Shown here: positions 10,262 to 18,373 of the stretch, one piece after another
How the letters are laid out: each line of letters starts with the position of its first letter
Numbering within the stretch: the first letter of the stretch is position 1
DNA from: Paenibacillus sp. MBLB1832
GTDB lineage: Bacteria > Bacillota > Bacilli > Paenibacillales > NBRC-103111
DNA length: 64,000 bases
Direction: 5' to 3'
NCBI RefSeq assembly: GCF_032271945.1
Contig: NZ_CP130319.1
Location: 1,197,001-1,261,000, forward strand
Translations under genes and position numbers: made by a program
The notes under the pieces: model-generated
Databases searched by the model: none
The model's input: only the letters and a program-made list of their open reading frames with translations
What the model was told of the DNA's origin: nothing

Positions 10262-10375
10262 GTCTCTAGGGTCGGGTCAAATATTTGTATTTTCTTCTGC
10301 AAGAGCGCTAGTTTCCGGCATCTTACAGGGCGAGCAGATATGGAGGAACGTCCATAGATAGAAGGAGGGGGAGTC

Positions 10376-10549
10376 ATGCCAATAACAAGAGGAGTGGATA
10401 TCAGAAAGGCCATTGAACGTAAGCGGAGAGAGATGCATTCGCTAAGCGATCGGTACGGGATGGCTTCACAAATAGTTCTACGGAAATCGCGGGAGATTGA
10501 CCGCCTGCTAAATGCTTATGGAAGTTTATGTAAAATCAAGGAGAATTAA
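10376..10549 (+). CDS. Spo0E-like aspartyl-phosphate phosphatase (small ORF)
   Basis: A 57-residue protein preceded by GAAGGAGGGGGAGTC, a near-perfect ribosome site. The sequence has the two-helix Spo0E family pattern: an N-terminal 'IRKAIERKRREMHSL', then 'YGMASQIVLRKS', and the signature 'SREIDRLLNAY' in place of the canonical S-Q-E-L-D. Spo0E family members dephosphorylate Spo0A~P (or related response regulators) and delay sporulation. Here the Q is R and the L is I, both conservative at the family level. It follows the AraC regulator by 114 bases on the same strand. Confidence 0.8.
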   Translation: MPITRGVDIRKAIERKRREMHSLSDRYGMASQIVLRKSREIDRLLNAYGSLCKIKEN

Positions 10550-10560
10550 TGCTCCAGATA

Positions 10561-10595
10561 AAAAACGCATGCTGCGCGTAAATATGCAGCATGCG
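10561..10595 (-). terminator. Rho-independent terminator for the leftward hydrolase gene
   Basis: Perfect 10-bp stem CGCATGCTGC / GCAGCATGCG. Read leftwards it is followed by a T run (AAAAA at 10561-10565 on the given strand). It lies downstream of the hydrolase that ends at 10683. Confidence 0.75.
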
Positions 10596-10603
10596 TCGTC
10601 ATG

Positions 10604-10668
10604 CAGTTCCCCACCGCGCGCTGGGAACTGCGGGCGGTTTGGAAACGTCATGCCGTGGTGTCATGACG
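10604..10668. repeat. Two further inverted repeats between convergent genes
   Basis: CAGTTCCC (10604-10611) pairs with GGGAACTG (10623-10630). CGTCATG (10646-10652) pairs with CATGACG (10662-10668). With the terminator at 10561-10595 they make three stem-loops in about 108 bases. Neither has a T tail. Confidence 0.6.
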
Positions 10669-10682
10669 GCGAGTTTAGCCAG

Positions 10683-11720
10683 CTATAGCCATTTGAACAG
10701 GAAATCGACAGGGTCTTCCTGAGGATTTAACTCATGCGTGCCTTTAAACACTTGGGATGAAAACTTGTCCGCTATTCCTAATGCTTCGTAGTAACGCATA
10801 ACCTGTGCCGAGACTGCACGGAAGCCCTCAGGATGAAATAGTTCGTCGTCTTCGCCAGCTTCGAGATAAAGTGGCCGGGGGCAAACCAGTCCGCAAATTT
10901 CACCATCCAAGAGCATATTGCCCGCATTGAACCATGTCCAATCAGGCCAATCATAGCGGAACCGGTCGTTCACAAAGCAAGATGAAACCGATACTTGGAT
11001 ACGAGTATCAATTGCTGCAGTGAACAACGTATAGAACCCGCCATAGGATAGCCCGATCATACCTACTCGATTGGTGTCAAGCTCAGGCCGTTCCAGCAGC
11101 TTGTTGATGCAACCTTGTATTTTGAACAGTTCGATGGCTGCAAGAGAGCTTCCCAACTGTTTAAATTGAGTATCTAAGTGCTGCCGTTGAAACTCGGGAC
11201 CAAAGCGTTCGGCGTTCCACAAGAGCAATTGCGGGGCGAACACAGCGGCTCCTCGTCTTAGTACGCGCCGCGTCATATCATGATAGTTCTCCGACCCGAA
11301 AAATCCTGAACATAGTTCGGGGGTACCTTGTCCGCCATGTTGTGACACTACCAAGGGAAAGGGGCCTTCCCCGTGAGGAAGGAAATACAGTCCGTAGGCC
11401 GTAAGTCCTTCCATCACCGGAATGTTCGCCCGATAGATCGAGCCGAGTTCGTCTTCGCCTATTTGTACAAAGCTCGCAGTATCCGTGACGGGAGGCTGGG
11501 GAGGTTCAGTTAAGGGCCAGCCAAGCATCGCCTTAAGGCGATGCCGGTAAGGGGTGCTGCTGCGGACGTATGCAGCTTCACTGGAGCAGTCCGGCTGAAA
11601 GTATTGTTCGCGACGTAACGTTGACAAGGCTCGCTGATTTTCGATGAAGTCTAATAGCTCCTGATATTGTTGGAGTCGGTACGCATTACCGGCAGTTTCT
11701 TCTTCTTTAAATAAATTCAC
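10683..11720 (-). CDS. Alpha/beta hydrolase, acetyl-xylan-esterase/dienelactone-hydrolase-like
   Basis: Cytoplasmic 345-residue hydrolase. The nucleophile elbow is 'GLSYGG' (G-x-S-x-G). The oxyanion region is 'VVSQHGGQG'. A likely catalytic Asp lies in 'YLEAGEDDELF' and the His in 'FKGTHELNP'. There is no signal peptide. GTG 11720 is preferred because GGAGGGG sits 5 bases upstream; an in-frame ATG at 11747 lacks a ribosome site. The pectin locus context suggests removal of acetyl or other ester groups from imported sugar fragments, but this is inference. A plain carboxylesterase is the alternative. Confidence 0.75.
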   Translation of the reverse strand: MNLFKEEETAGNAYRLQQYQELLDFIENQRALSTLRREQYFQPDCSSEAAYVRSSTPYRHRLKAMLGWPLTEPPQPPVTDTASFVQIGEDELGSIYRANIPVMEGLTAYGLYFLPHGEGPFPLVVSQHGGQGTPELCSGFFGSENYHDMTRRVLRRGAAVFAPQLLLWNAERFGPEFQRQHLDTQFKQLGSSLAAIELFKIQGCINKLLERPELDTNRVGMIGLSYGGFYTLFTAAIDTRIQVSVSSCFVNDRFRYDWPDWTWFNAGNMLLDGEICGLVCPRPLYLEAGEDDELFHPEGFRAVSAQVMRYYEALGIADKFSSQVFKGTHELNPQEDPVDFLFKWL

Positions 11721-11845
11721 GGTTTCCCCTCCGTTTTCTCTAGACATTCAAGAATGACTTTGGGCGCATTCCCTAGCGCCATGCTCTAACTGGATCAGCC
11801 TTGCCAGTTTCTCAACTTCAACAAACGATTGCTAAGCCGTTGAGC

Positions 11846-12037
11846 TTAGCGAATCACCTCGGCAAGGAGGGTAGAAGTAAGCTGTTTAATGGGAATAGGC
11901 CGGGATCCTATACCTAGATCGTGAACTCGATGTGCCCACGATTCAAAGTCAGCTTGTATTGGATAGAAATCGATTCCATAACTGCGAATGAAATCTATGA
12001 ACATCCTGCTACCCGTAATTCTAACTTCTTTACCCAT
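11846..12037 (-). pseudogene. Glycosyltransferase (GT28/GT1 N-domain) fragment
   Basis: 63 codons reading 'GKEVRITGSRMFIDFIRSYG' and then 'IDFYPI', close to the early part of MurG/UDP-glucosyltransferase-like proteins (the 'GHEV..' strand followed by '..F.. G..F.P..'). The N-terminal start and about 300 downstream residues are missing, and the frame ends in unrelated sequence. No ribosome site is seen. It is interpreted as a leftover of a deleted gene, and a spurious match is possible. Confidence 0.45.
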
Positions 12038-12585
12038 TTATTTGATTTGTTGAGCTAGAGCAATTTAGAGTCAAAATTAATCCAACAACACGTTGTATGA
12101 TAATATGATAATCGAAGAATGGATTCATTATCAACCTACAAAACGTTGAAGAGTGTCGGATTCATGGGGGAGAGATTACGAATAATAAAGTTAAAATCCA
12201 CAGTTACGGCAATACCAGAGCGGACTTTCCGAGGCTGCTATGTATGCTACGTTAAAGCAAAACCGAAGTCTGCAATGAAAATGCGAACAAACGGCCATAG
12301 TCCCATTCTTGGGGTGGCCGTTCTTGCTACGAAGGATCCGTTAAGGAAAAAAGGTGCTACTACTTCAAACGGCGCGGGTGTTGGGTGAGCTCAGCACGTG
12401 CAGGCCAACAATTACCAATGTTTTTCAAGTCAATTCATTGTTCATCGAAATTTGACTTTTCCCAGAAATTATAACACATGTTCCCAAAACGCATAAGGAA
12501 AAGGGTTTTGGTTGGGGAAGATTTTCCAACAGCACTCGTCATTTTCTTGATCTCAAACGAACAAGTTTAGCAGCAGTTCCAGTGA
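12038..12585. other. Non-coding or decayed stretch
   Basis: No gene is supported here. A rightward open frame of 89 codons (12119-12388) has no ribosome site, no recognisable motif and atypical composition. The stretch lies inside a run of gene fragments and is probably eroded sequence. Confidence 0.5.
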
Positions 12586-12822
12586 GTGGCGAAGATTGGG
12601 CTCGATTACGAGACGGTGAAGGTTTTGAATCCTCGCCTTGTCTATGGTGAAATTACAGGTTACGGCAGAGAAGGGCCTTGTAAGGATAAGCCAGGTCAAG
12701 ACTTGCTGGTACAGTCACTCTCAGGGATTACCTGCTTAAGTGGAGATGCGGATCAAGGTCCGGTGCCGTTCGGATTAGCGATCGCGGACATGATGGCTGG
12801 CGCACATTTGGTGCAGGGCAAT
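12586..12822 (+). pseudogene. CaiB/BaiF family CoA-transferase fragment
   Basis: About 78 codons match the region of class III CoA-transferases holding '[17 protein letters not shown]' and '[11 protein letters not shown]', then '[16 protein letters not shown]'. The catalytic Asp of the family is normally the D in the 'G.DL..Q' motif and is present. Intact members have about 400 residues. The N-terminal ~100 and C-terminal ~200 are missing, and the frame runs into unrelated codons after 'HLVQG'. It is a clear remnant, not a functional gene. Confidence 0.75.
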
Positions 12823-12857
12823 AACCGAGCTTGGATTGGGAGCGCTGTTGCAAATAT

Positions 12858-12895
12858 AAAAAAGCTGAAACTCAAACCAGAGTCTCAGCTTTTTA
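12858..12895 (-). terminator. Terminator-like hairpin of the decayed GH105 gene
   Basis: AAAAAGCTGA..ACTC pairs with GAGT..TCAGCTTTTT with one mismatch. A T run follows on the leftward strand, directly after the GH105 stop codon at 12897. It survives from the intact gene. Confidence 0.7.
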
Positions 12896-12896
12896 G

Positions 12897-13300
12897 CTAA
12901 CCTACTTGCTGCGCCAAGCTCATCTCCACACACATGAGAATAAACGCGCCTGCGCCGTGCAGATCGTTCTCGATCGTAGGACGGGCGATATAGTGCGCGT
13001 AGTCTCCGATGCCCGTGCCAGCAATGCGACAGGGTACCAGCCGAGGGCTCTCCCCCAGAACTCCGGTGCCAAGCCTGTGACAGGATCAGCCCACTCCGCC
13101 GTTTTCGTTTCATCCCATCCGTGGTAGAACAGGCCTGTAATAGGATCTTTGGTATGGCTCTCCATAAGGATGGCTTGATAGGTCATCATGTCGAAATAGT
13201 CCGGTTCCCCGAAGGTTTTACCGTATTGGACAGCAATCGGCCCAGCCATGTACAATCCGTCCAGCCACATTTGATTCGGCAAATATTCTTTGTGGAGCCT
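12897..13300 (-). pseudogene. Unsaturated rhamnogalacturonyl hydrolase (GH105, YteR/YesR-like), decayed
   Basis: Two out-of-frame pieces of one GH105 protein. The first, read from about 13300 to 13010, contains '[15 protein letters not shown]', '[18 protein letters not shown]' and '[14 protein letters not shown]', all family signatures. The second, from about 13020 to 12897, contains 'NDLHGAGAFILMCVEMS' and a stop. An internal deletion joins them in different frames, and the N-terminal third is also missing. GH105 enzymes remove unsaturated uronic residues from rhamnogalacturonan or pectin fragments in the cytoplasm. Its presence ties this region to the pectin locus at 1-11.7 kb. Confidence 0.85.
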
Positions 13301-13760
13301 GGAACGAACCGTGGCTTCCTCTATCAGCAGAATACGATGCGTGACGCGCTAGTTGCAGGTATTAATCTGAATATTTTTCATAAGCATCATGAGCGTGTCC
13401 GCATGGCCAATATTGCCCAGGTAATAAATGTGTTGCAAGCGGTCATTTTGACGCGAGGGGCACAGCTAATTTTAACGCCTACGTATCATGTCATGCATAT
13501 GTACAAAGTTCATCAAGATGCGACATACGTGCCTGCGCAGATCGATAGTCCCCTATATGTGATGAAGTCAATCTGGCGAGGTAACGGGTACAATTCTAGT
13601 GGCAGACACGATACAAGCGCACAACACGTTCGACAATCCAACAGCTGTTGCGCCTGCTGCCTTCACTAGTTTCCGTAAGGAAAATGATCGCTTGATCGTC
13701 AACCTGCCAGCAAAACCGTTGTCGTACTTGCTATCTGCTAGTGGAGGTGTTGTCTCATGA
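13288..13760 (+). pseudogene. Alpha-L-arabinofuranosidase (GH51) C-terminal remnant
   Basis: The first piece reads '[20 protein letters not shown]', then '[17 protein letters not shown]' and '[18 protein letters not shown]', which is the GH51 region following the catalytic residues. The second piece, in another frame, reads '[20 protein letters not shown]' and ends with a stop at 13758-13760. About 40 residues between them are deleted and the N-terminal ~300 are gone. GH51 enzymes release arabinose from arabinan side chains. It abuts the GH105 remnant head to head, so an ancestral rearrangement joined the two. Confidence 0.85.
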
Positions 13761-13850
13761 CAGAGGTAAAATATTTTCCATTAAATGTACATAAGCCAAA
13801 GCAAGTACGGGGAACCTATTCTTACGAATTCTCGCGAATAGTTATAATCG

Positions 13851-15221
13851 ATGTGTGGAGTGAAACGTATTTTAATTGATATGTTCAAAAAAATGCCGGC
13901 ATCACGGCTCATTGTAATTGCATATACCGTCGGTATTTTACTTGCAGCTGTGCTTCTCAAATTGCCGATTAGCCTTAAACCGGGCGCCACGATTTCTTAT
14001 GTGGATGCCCTTTTTACGTCGGTCAGTGCCGTCAGTGTGACGGGGTTGACGACCGTGGCGATTAAAGATACGCTGAACGGCTTCGGGGTTGGCGTACTGG
14101 TTGTTGCTTTTCAATTCGGCGGGATCGGCGTGATGACGCTTGGCAGCTTTTATTGGCTGCTGTTCGGCCAAGAAATTGGCCTGCTGCAACGGAAGCTTAT
14201 TATGATTGACCAGAATCGCAATAATCTGTCTGGTCTTGTGCAATTAATGCAGCTTGTGCTTGGCGTAACGCTTCTAATTGAAGCCATTAGCACCGTACTA
14301 TTCGGCATGTATTTCTATTGGGCAGGTTTCTATGATTCGCCATGGACTGCCTTGTGTTATGGGATGTTCCACGCCATTTCTTCATTCACGAATGCGGGTT
14401 TCGACCTGTTCGGCAATTCGCTCTTGGACTATTCGGAAGATTATTTCGTCCAGTCGCTTACGATGGTCCTTATTATTTTAGGCGGAATCGGCTTTCCAGT
14501 CTTAGCGCAAGTGCGGGAGTATTTCTGGGGCAAGCATCCCAACTATCGGTTCTCTCTGTTTACGAAGTTAACCCTTGTGACCACGGGGGTGTTGTTGGTT
14601 GTGGGAGCCGCGGCGATTTGGCTGATCGAGCGAACGCATGCGCTCGCGGAAATGAGCTGGCACGGCAAGCTGTTTGGCTCACTATTCACTTCCGTCACCT
14701 CACGCAGTGCAGGTCTGACAACGCTCGATATCACGGCTTTAACAGAGGGGAGTTTGCTGCTGCTTTCCATCCTAATGTTCATTGGTGCAAGCCCATCCAG
14801 TATGGGCGGGGGGGTCCGAACGACGACCGTCGCAGTCATCGTGCTGTTTTTAGTTTCTTTTGCCCGCGGGGAAAAGGAGCCGAAGGTGTTCGGCCGAACG
14901 ATCAATCAAGAGGATTCGCTCAAGAGCTTCGTTTTTTTCCTTACTGGAGTCGGACTGATGATAGCAGGCATGTTTGTGCTGTTGTTGGCCGAGTCTCACC
15001 GTCACGGGTTATCGGCCATCATGTTTGAGGTGGCGTCTGCTTTCGGAACATGCGGTTTATCCACGGGAATCACAGGTGATCTCGGCAGTGTCAGTAAGAT
15101 CGCGCTGATCCTTTTGATGTTCATCGGTCGTATCGGGTTATTCCTCTTCTACACGCAATTCACGAATGGAAGGAAGAAACCGCTGATTCGGTATCCTGAG
15201 GAGAAGCTTATTATTGGGTAG
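13851..15221 (+). CDS. ktrB: KtrB/TrkH-family potassium uptake channel subunit
   Basis: A 456-residue membrane protein with the four-repeat pore design of KtrB. Selectivity loops are 'SVSAVSVTGLTTV', 'ISSFTNAGFDLFG', 'TSVTSRSAGLTT' and 'FGTCGLSTGITG'. It imports K+ (usually with Na+) when coupled to the cytoplasmic RCK subunit KtrA. No ktrA lies in the window, which is common because ktrB-like (ktrD) genes are often unlinked. ATG 13851, GTG 13860 and ATG 13881 are all possible starts and none has a strong ribosome site. No c-di-AMP riboswitch is seen upstream. Confidence 0.88.
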   Translation: MCGVKRILIDMFKKMPASRLIVIAYTVGILLAAVLLKLPISLKPGATISYVDALFTSVSAVSVTGLTTVAIKDTLNGFGVGVLVVAFQFGGIGVMTLGSFYWLLFGQEIGLLQRKLIMIDQNRNNLSGLVQLMQLVLGVTLLIEAISTVLFGMYFYWAGFYDSPWTALCYGMFHAISSFTNAGFDLFGNSLLDYSEDYFVQSLTMVLIILGGIGFPVLAQVREYFWGKHPNYRFSLFTKLTLVTTGVLLVVGAAAIWLIERTHALAEMSWHGKLFGSLFTSVTSRSAGLTTLDITALTEGSLLLLSILMFIGASPSSMGGGVRTTTVAVIVLFLVSFARGEKEPKVFGRTINQEDSLKSFVFFLTGVGLMIAGMFVLLLAESHRHGLSAIMFEVASAFGTCGLSTGITGDLGSVSKIALILLMFIGRIGLFLFYTQFTNGRKKPLIRYPEEKLIIG

Positions 15222-15386
15222 GTTCACCATTATCTTTTTGGGATTTTTTTGCATATGACGATTTGTAAAATGAAATAATAGTCGAATGTTCGAATATTTT
15301 TCCCGGAAAAGTGAAACGTGTTTAGATTTCATTCGTATCAGATAAAGGAGTTCACTAAAACAGGTATGTGAAGGGAGGTGGCCTCG

Positions 15387-15986
15387 TTGACAGTTAGTTT
15401 AGTCAAAGGTCAGAAAATCGATTTAACAAAAGGTAACGCAGGTCTATCTAAAGTTGTGGTTGGGTTAGGTTGGGATCCTGCTGTTGTGGAGAAGAAAGGT
15501 TTCTTCGGCACAAAAAAAACAGCGGTTGAGATTGATATCGATGCATCCGTGATCCTGTTGGATGAAAAGGGCCACATCACCAAAGAGAAGCATGTCGTGT
15601 ACTTTGGCAATTTGCAAAGCCCTGATGGCTCGGTGGTTCACTCTGGAGATAACCGCACAGGGGATGGCGACGGGGATGATGAGCAAGTTACGATTCAATT
15701 AGGACAAGTCCCTGCGGACGTTAGCAAAATGGTGTTCGTCGTTAATATTTATGATTGCGTCAACAGAAAGCAAGATTTCGGGCTGGTCCAATCAGCATAT
15801 ATTCGCGTGTTGAATGGTTCCAATCAACAAGAATTGGTGAAGTTTAATTTAACTGACAACTACGCTAGTAAAACATCCTTGATCGTAGGTGAAATCTACC
15901 GTCATAGCGGCGAATGGAAATTCAATGCGATTGGCGAAGGCACAACAGATACAACCCTCGGACTTTTGGTTAAACGATATCAATAG
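15387..15986 (+). CDS. TerD-family stress protein (divergent copy)
   Basis: A 199-residue TerD-domain protein. The family opening 'SLVKGQKIDLTK' and the acidic calcium-site stretch 'DNRTGDGDGDDEQV' are clear. TTG 15387 is chosen because AAGGGAGGTGG ends 5 bases before it; GTG 15378 overlaps that site. The usual 'DFDLDAS' motif is changed to 'EIDIDAS' and is preceded by an insertion around 'KKGFFGTKKTAV'. TerD proteins are cytoplasmic Ca2+-binding proteins linked to tellurite and general stress resistance. It is first in a terD-terD-terC cluster, 27 bases before the next copy. Confidence 0.9.
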   Translation: MTVSLVKGQKIDLTKGNAGLSKVVVGLGWDPAVVEKKGFFGTKKTAVEIDIDASVILLDEKGHITKEKHVVYFGNLQSPDGSVVHSGDNRTGDGDGDDEQVTIQLGQVPADVSKMVFVVNIYDCVNRKQDFGLVQSAYIRVLNGSNQQELVKFNLTDNYASKTSLIVGEIYRHSGEWKFNAIGEGTTDTTLGLLVKRYQ

Positions 15987-16013
15987 AATTCTATATAAAG
16001 AGAGGTAATTCAC

Positions 16014-16595
16014 ATGTCCATTTCCTTATCCAAAGGCCAGAAAGTCGATTTAACAAAAACAAACCCAGGTTTAACGAAAGTCATCGTTGGACTTGGTTGG
16101 GATACAAACAAATATGATGGCGGCAAAGATTTCGATTTGGATGCGTCCATTTTCGCTGCGAATGCAGCGGGCAAAGTTTCTAATGAATCCGACTTTATTT
16201 TCTATAACAATCGTCAGAATGCGAACGGTTCCATCGTACATAACGGTGACAACCGCACAGGTGCTGGCGACGGCGATGATGAGCAAATCTCTGTCGATCT
16301 TAGCAAAATACCTGCAGAAACTGAGAAAATTGCGTTCTGTATCACGATTCATGATGCGGCAGCGAGATCGCAAAATTTTGGACAAGTTTCCAACGCGTAC
16401 GTTCGTGTACTTAACGAGGGCTCCGGCGCTGAGCTGATTCGTTATGACCTAGGCGAAGATTTCTCCATCGAGACAGGCGTTGTCATTGGTGAACTATACC
16501 GTCATAACGGCGAGTGGAAATTCAACGCAATTGGCAGCGGATATAAAGATGGTTTAGCTGGGTTGGCACGCGATTACGGCTTGCAAACATCCTAG
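16014..16595 (+). CDS. TerD-family stress protein (canonical copy)
   Basis: A 193-residue TerD homologue of standard length, with '[12 protein letters not shown]', '[20 protein letters not shown]', '[12 protein letters not shown]' and the C-terminal '[19 protein letters not shown]'. Acidic residues in these loops bind Ca2+ in family structures. GAGGTAATTCAC precedes ATG 16014. It is the better conserved of the two tandem copies and is followed by a hairpin and then terC. Confidence 0.93.
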   Translation: MSISLSKGQKVDLTKTNPGLTKVIVGLGWDTNKYDGGKDFDLDASIFAANAAGKVSNESDFIFYNNRQNANGSIVHNGDNRTGAGDGDDEQISVDLSKIPAETEKIAFCITIHDAAARSQNFGQVSNAYVRVLNEGSGAELIRYDLGEDFSIETGVVIGELYRHNGEWKFNAIGSGYKDGLAGLARDYGLQTS

Positions 16596-16613
16596 GTTGC
16601 ATGTATTATCGGG

Positions 16614-16640
16614 GGTGGTGCTTTTAGGCACCACCTTCCC
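16614..16640 (+). terminator. Hairpin after the terD pair
   Basis: 8-bp perfect stem GGTGGTGC / GCACCACC with loop TTTTAG, followed by a pyrimidine stretch rather than a pure T run. It may be a partial terminator before terC. Confidence 0.55.
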
Positions 16641-16682
16641 TTTCATAACAGAAGCAGTTAATCAAACAGGAGGTCCATTAGC

Positions 16683-17429
16683 ATGTCAGGTTTTTTCCAA
16701 AGTTTTATCGATAATTTCCTTAATTTCTTCAGTTGGGACGTGCTCTCAGCCACATTGACGGATCCAGTAAACTGGGGAATCATTGGGACGCTTGTGCTGC
16801 TTGAAGGCTTGCTTTCAGCAGATAACGCGCTTGTCCTGGCTGTCATGGTTAAACATTTGCCGAAGGAACAACAGAAGAAAGCTTTGTTCTACGGTCTGCT
16901 AGGTGCTTACATATTTAGATTCCTAGCAATCGGCGTGGGTACGTTCCTTGTGAAAATTACATGGATTAAAGTGCTTGGCGGTGCGTATTTACTCTGGATC
17001 GCCTACAGTAACCTCTTCATGAAGAAACATGATGATGAAGGCGGCGAAGTGAAGAATAAAGGTCTATCCTTTTGGCGTACGGTACTAGCTGTAGAAATTA
17101 TGGATATTGCATTCAGTGTGGATAGTGTTCTTGCAGCATTCGGTGTAAGTGATAAGGTTTGGGTACTATTCCTTGGAGGTATTCTTGGCGTTCTGATGAT
17201 GCGAGGCGTGGCCCAAGTATTTTTGAAGCTCATTGACAAGATTCCAGAGCTGGAGAAAACAGCGTTTATCCTCATTATTGTCATTGGTCTGAAAATGATT
17301 GCTGGCGCTTTCGGCTTCCATATCTCACACGTCGTCTTCTTCTCCGTCATTATTGCTTTGTTCGGAGGAACGATTATTCTGAGTATGTTTCGTAAGAAGG
17401 ATGAGTCCAAATCCGTAAAAGGCTCCTAA
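16683..17429 (+). CDS. TerC/YjbE-family integral membrane protein
   Basis: A 248-residue membrane protein with seven or so helices and the two hallmark acidic motifs 'LSADNALVLAVM' and 'IAFSVDSVLAAFG'. Related proteins (Alx, YceF/YkoY, MeeF/MeeY) export Mn2+ or support metallation of secreted proteins, and tellurite-cluster TerC partners TerD. AGGAGGTCCATTAGC precedes ATG 16683. It closes the terD-terD-terC cluster, possibly as a separate transcript after the 16614 hairpin. Confidence 0.92.
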   Translation: MSGFFQSFIDNFLNFFSWDVLSATLTDPVNWGIIGTLVLLEGLLSADNALVLAVMVKHLPKEQQKKALFYGLLGAYIFRFLAIGVGTFLVKITWIKVLGGAYLLWIAYSNLFMKKHDDEGGEVKNKGLSFWRTVLAVEIMDIAFSVDSVLAAFGVSDKVWVLFLGGILGVLMMRGVAQVFLKLIDKIPELEKTAFILIIVIGLKMIAGAFGFHISHVVFFSVIIALFGGTIILSMFRKKDESKSVKGS

Positions 17430-17516
17430 TCGAAATAGGAGAATAATCAGTGCCGCTCATCATATCTTTGATAGTAGTTGATCCTTCGTATCAATTCGTC
17501 AGAGAGGGTGCGTAGT

Positions 17517-17618
17517 ATGATCGTAGGCGGCATGATTTTAGGCGGAATTATCATTACGCTCATTGTGATCGCGAGTGCAGAGAAAGCAGAATATGTGTCC
17601 AATTTTATCGATAAATAG
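17517..17618 (+). CDS. 33-residue single-span membrane peptide
   Basis: A short frame with 'MIVGGMILGGIIITLIVIAS' as one hydrophobic helix, then a polar tail 'AEKAEYVSNFIDK'. AGAGAGGGTG lies 8-10 bases upstream and a terminator follows directly, so a real small gene is plausible. The family is not recognised. It lies between terC and the pentapeptide-repeat gene. Confidence 0.5.
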   Translation: MIVGGMILGGIIITLIVIASAEKAEYVSNFIDK

Positions 17619-17626
17619 TCACTGTT

Positions 17627-17652
17627 GAAGCCTGAAAAGGTTTCTTTTTTTT
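17627..17652 (+). terminator. Rho-independent terminator
   Basis: 6-bp stem GAAGCC / GGTTTC (one G-T pair), loop TGAAAA, then eight T. Confidence 0.75.
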
Positions 17653-17701
17653 GCGAACTAGATAGAATATGAAGTAAAGTTTACTTATAAAGGAGCTTCC
17701 A

Positions 17702-18347
17702 ATGAGCCATCCTAAACTAGATGCACCCAAAATGCCCAAAGAATTACCGCAGATTACCCTGGAGGATAGTAAATTCGAGCCCGAGGACAGCTTTCATACT
17801 GGCATTATTAGCGACTGCATCATAGATAATCAATCCGCTTATAAAGTTGCGTTTGATAAAATTATTTTCCGCAATGTAACCTTTACCCGAATCGCCATGA
17901 AAGAAATTGAATTTACGGATGTTATCTTTGAACGATGTGATTTATCCAATGTGGATTTCTCGGAGGCCACCATTCATCGTACTGAGTTCCGTAACTGCAA
18001 AATTATCGGGATGGATTCTAACGGGTTCCACGTTACGTAACATCTCCTTTCACGATTGCTTAGGGGATTTTGCAACGTTCCGGATGGCCAATTTGAAGCA
18101 GATTGCTTTCCATTCTTGCTCCTTAGTGAAATCGGATTTCTACGAAGCAACCTTACAGAAAGTCTATTATGATGAATGTCAGCTGGACCAATCCCAGTTT
18201 ACAGGAGCCAAGCTCGAAGGCATTGATCTAAGTACCTGTGAGTTCACAAGCCTGGGGGTTAGTATAGAGGATTTGCGCGGATGTATCATTTCCAGAGCGC
18301 AGGCGTCCGTGTTTGTTAGTCTTTTTGGGATTACATTAAAAGAATAA
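17702..18347 (+). pseudogene. Pentapeptide-repeat protein with a +1 frameshift
   Basis: Two overlapping frames together make a 214-residue pentapeptide-repeat protein. Frame one has '...FRNVTFTRIAMKEIEFTD' and stops at 18040. The other frame continues 'GSTLRNISFHDCLGDFATF' through 'SQFTGAKLEGIDLSTCEF' and ends at 18347. Removing one T from the pair at 18016-18017 restores continuity ('IIGMD' then 'LTGST'). AAAGGAG precedes ATG 17702. Such beta-helical proteins are of varied function; some act as DNA mimics that protect gyrase. Either a real mutation or a base-call error splits it. Confidence 0.8.
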
Positions 18348-18373
18348 TTGGGCTTGGAAAGGGAGGGCAGACC

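Noticed and set aside
12119..12388. An 89-codon rightward frame in the decayed region
   Set aside because: No ribosome site, no motif, and it lies among clear pseudogene fragments.
13121..13287. Upstream part of a rightward frame leading into the GH51 remnant
   Set aside because: It is antisense to the GH105 remnant; only the part from about 13288 matches GH51.
13760..13850. c-di-AMP (ydaO) riboswitch before ktrB
   Set aside because: The leader is only about 90 bases and holds no matching structure.
14342..15028. A long second frame inside ktrB
   Set aside because: It is a shadow of the K+ channel gene; its translation shows no membrane or known domain and the ktrB frame has all four selectivity loops.
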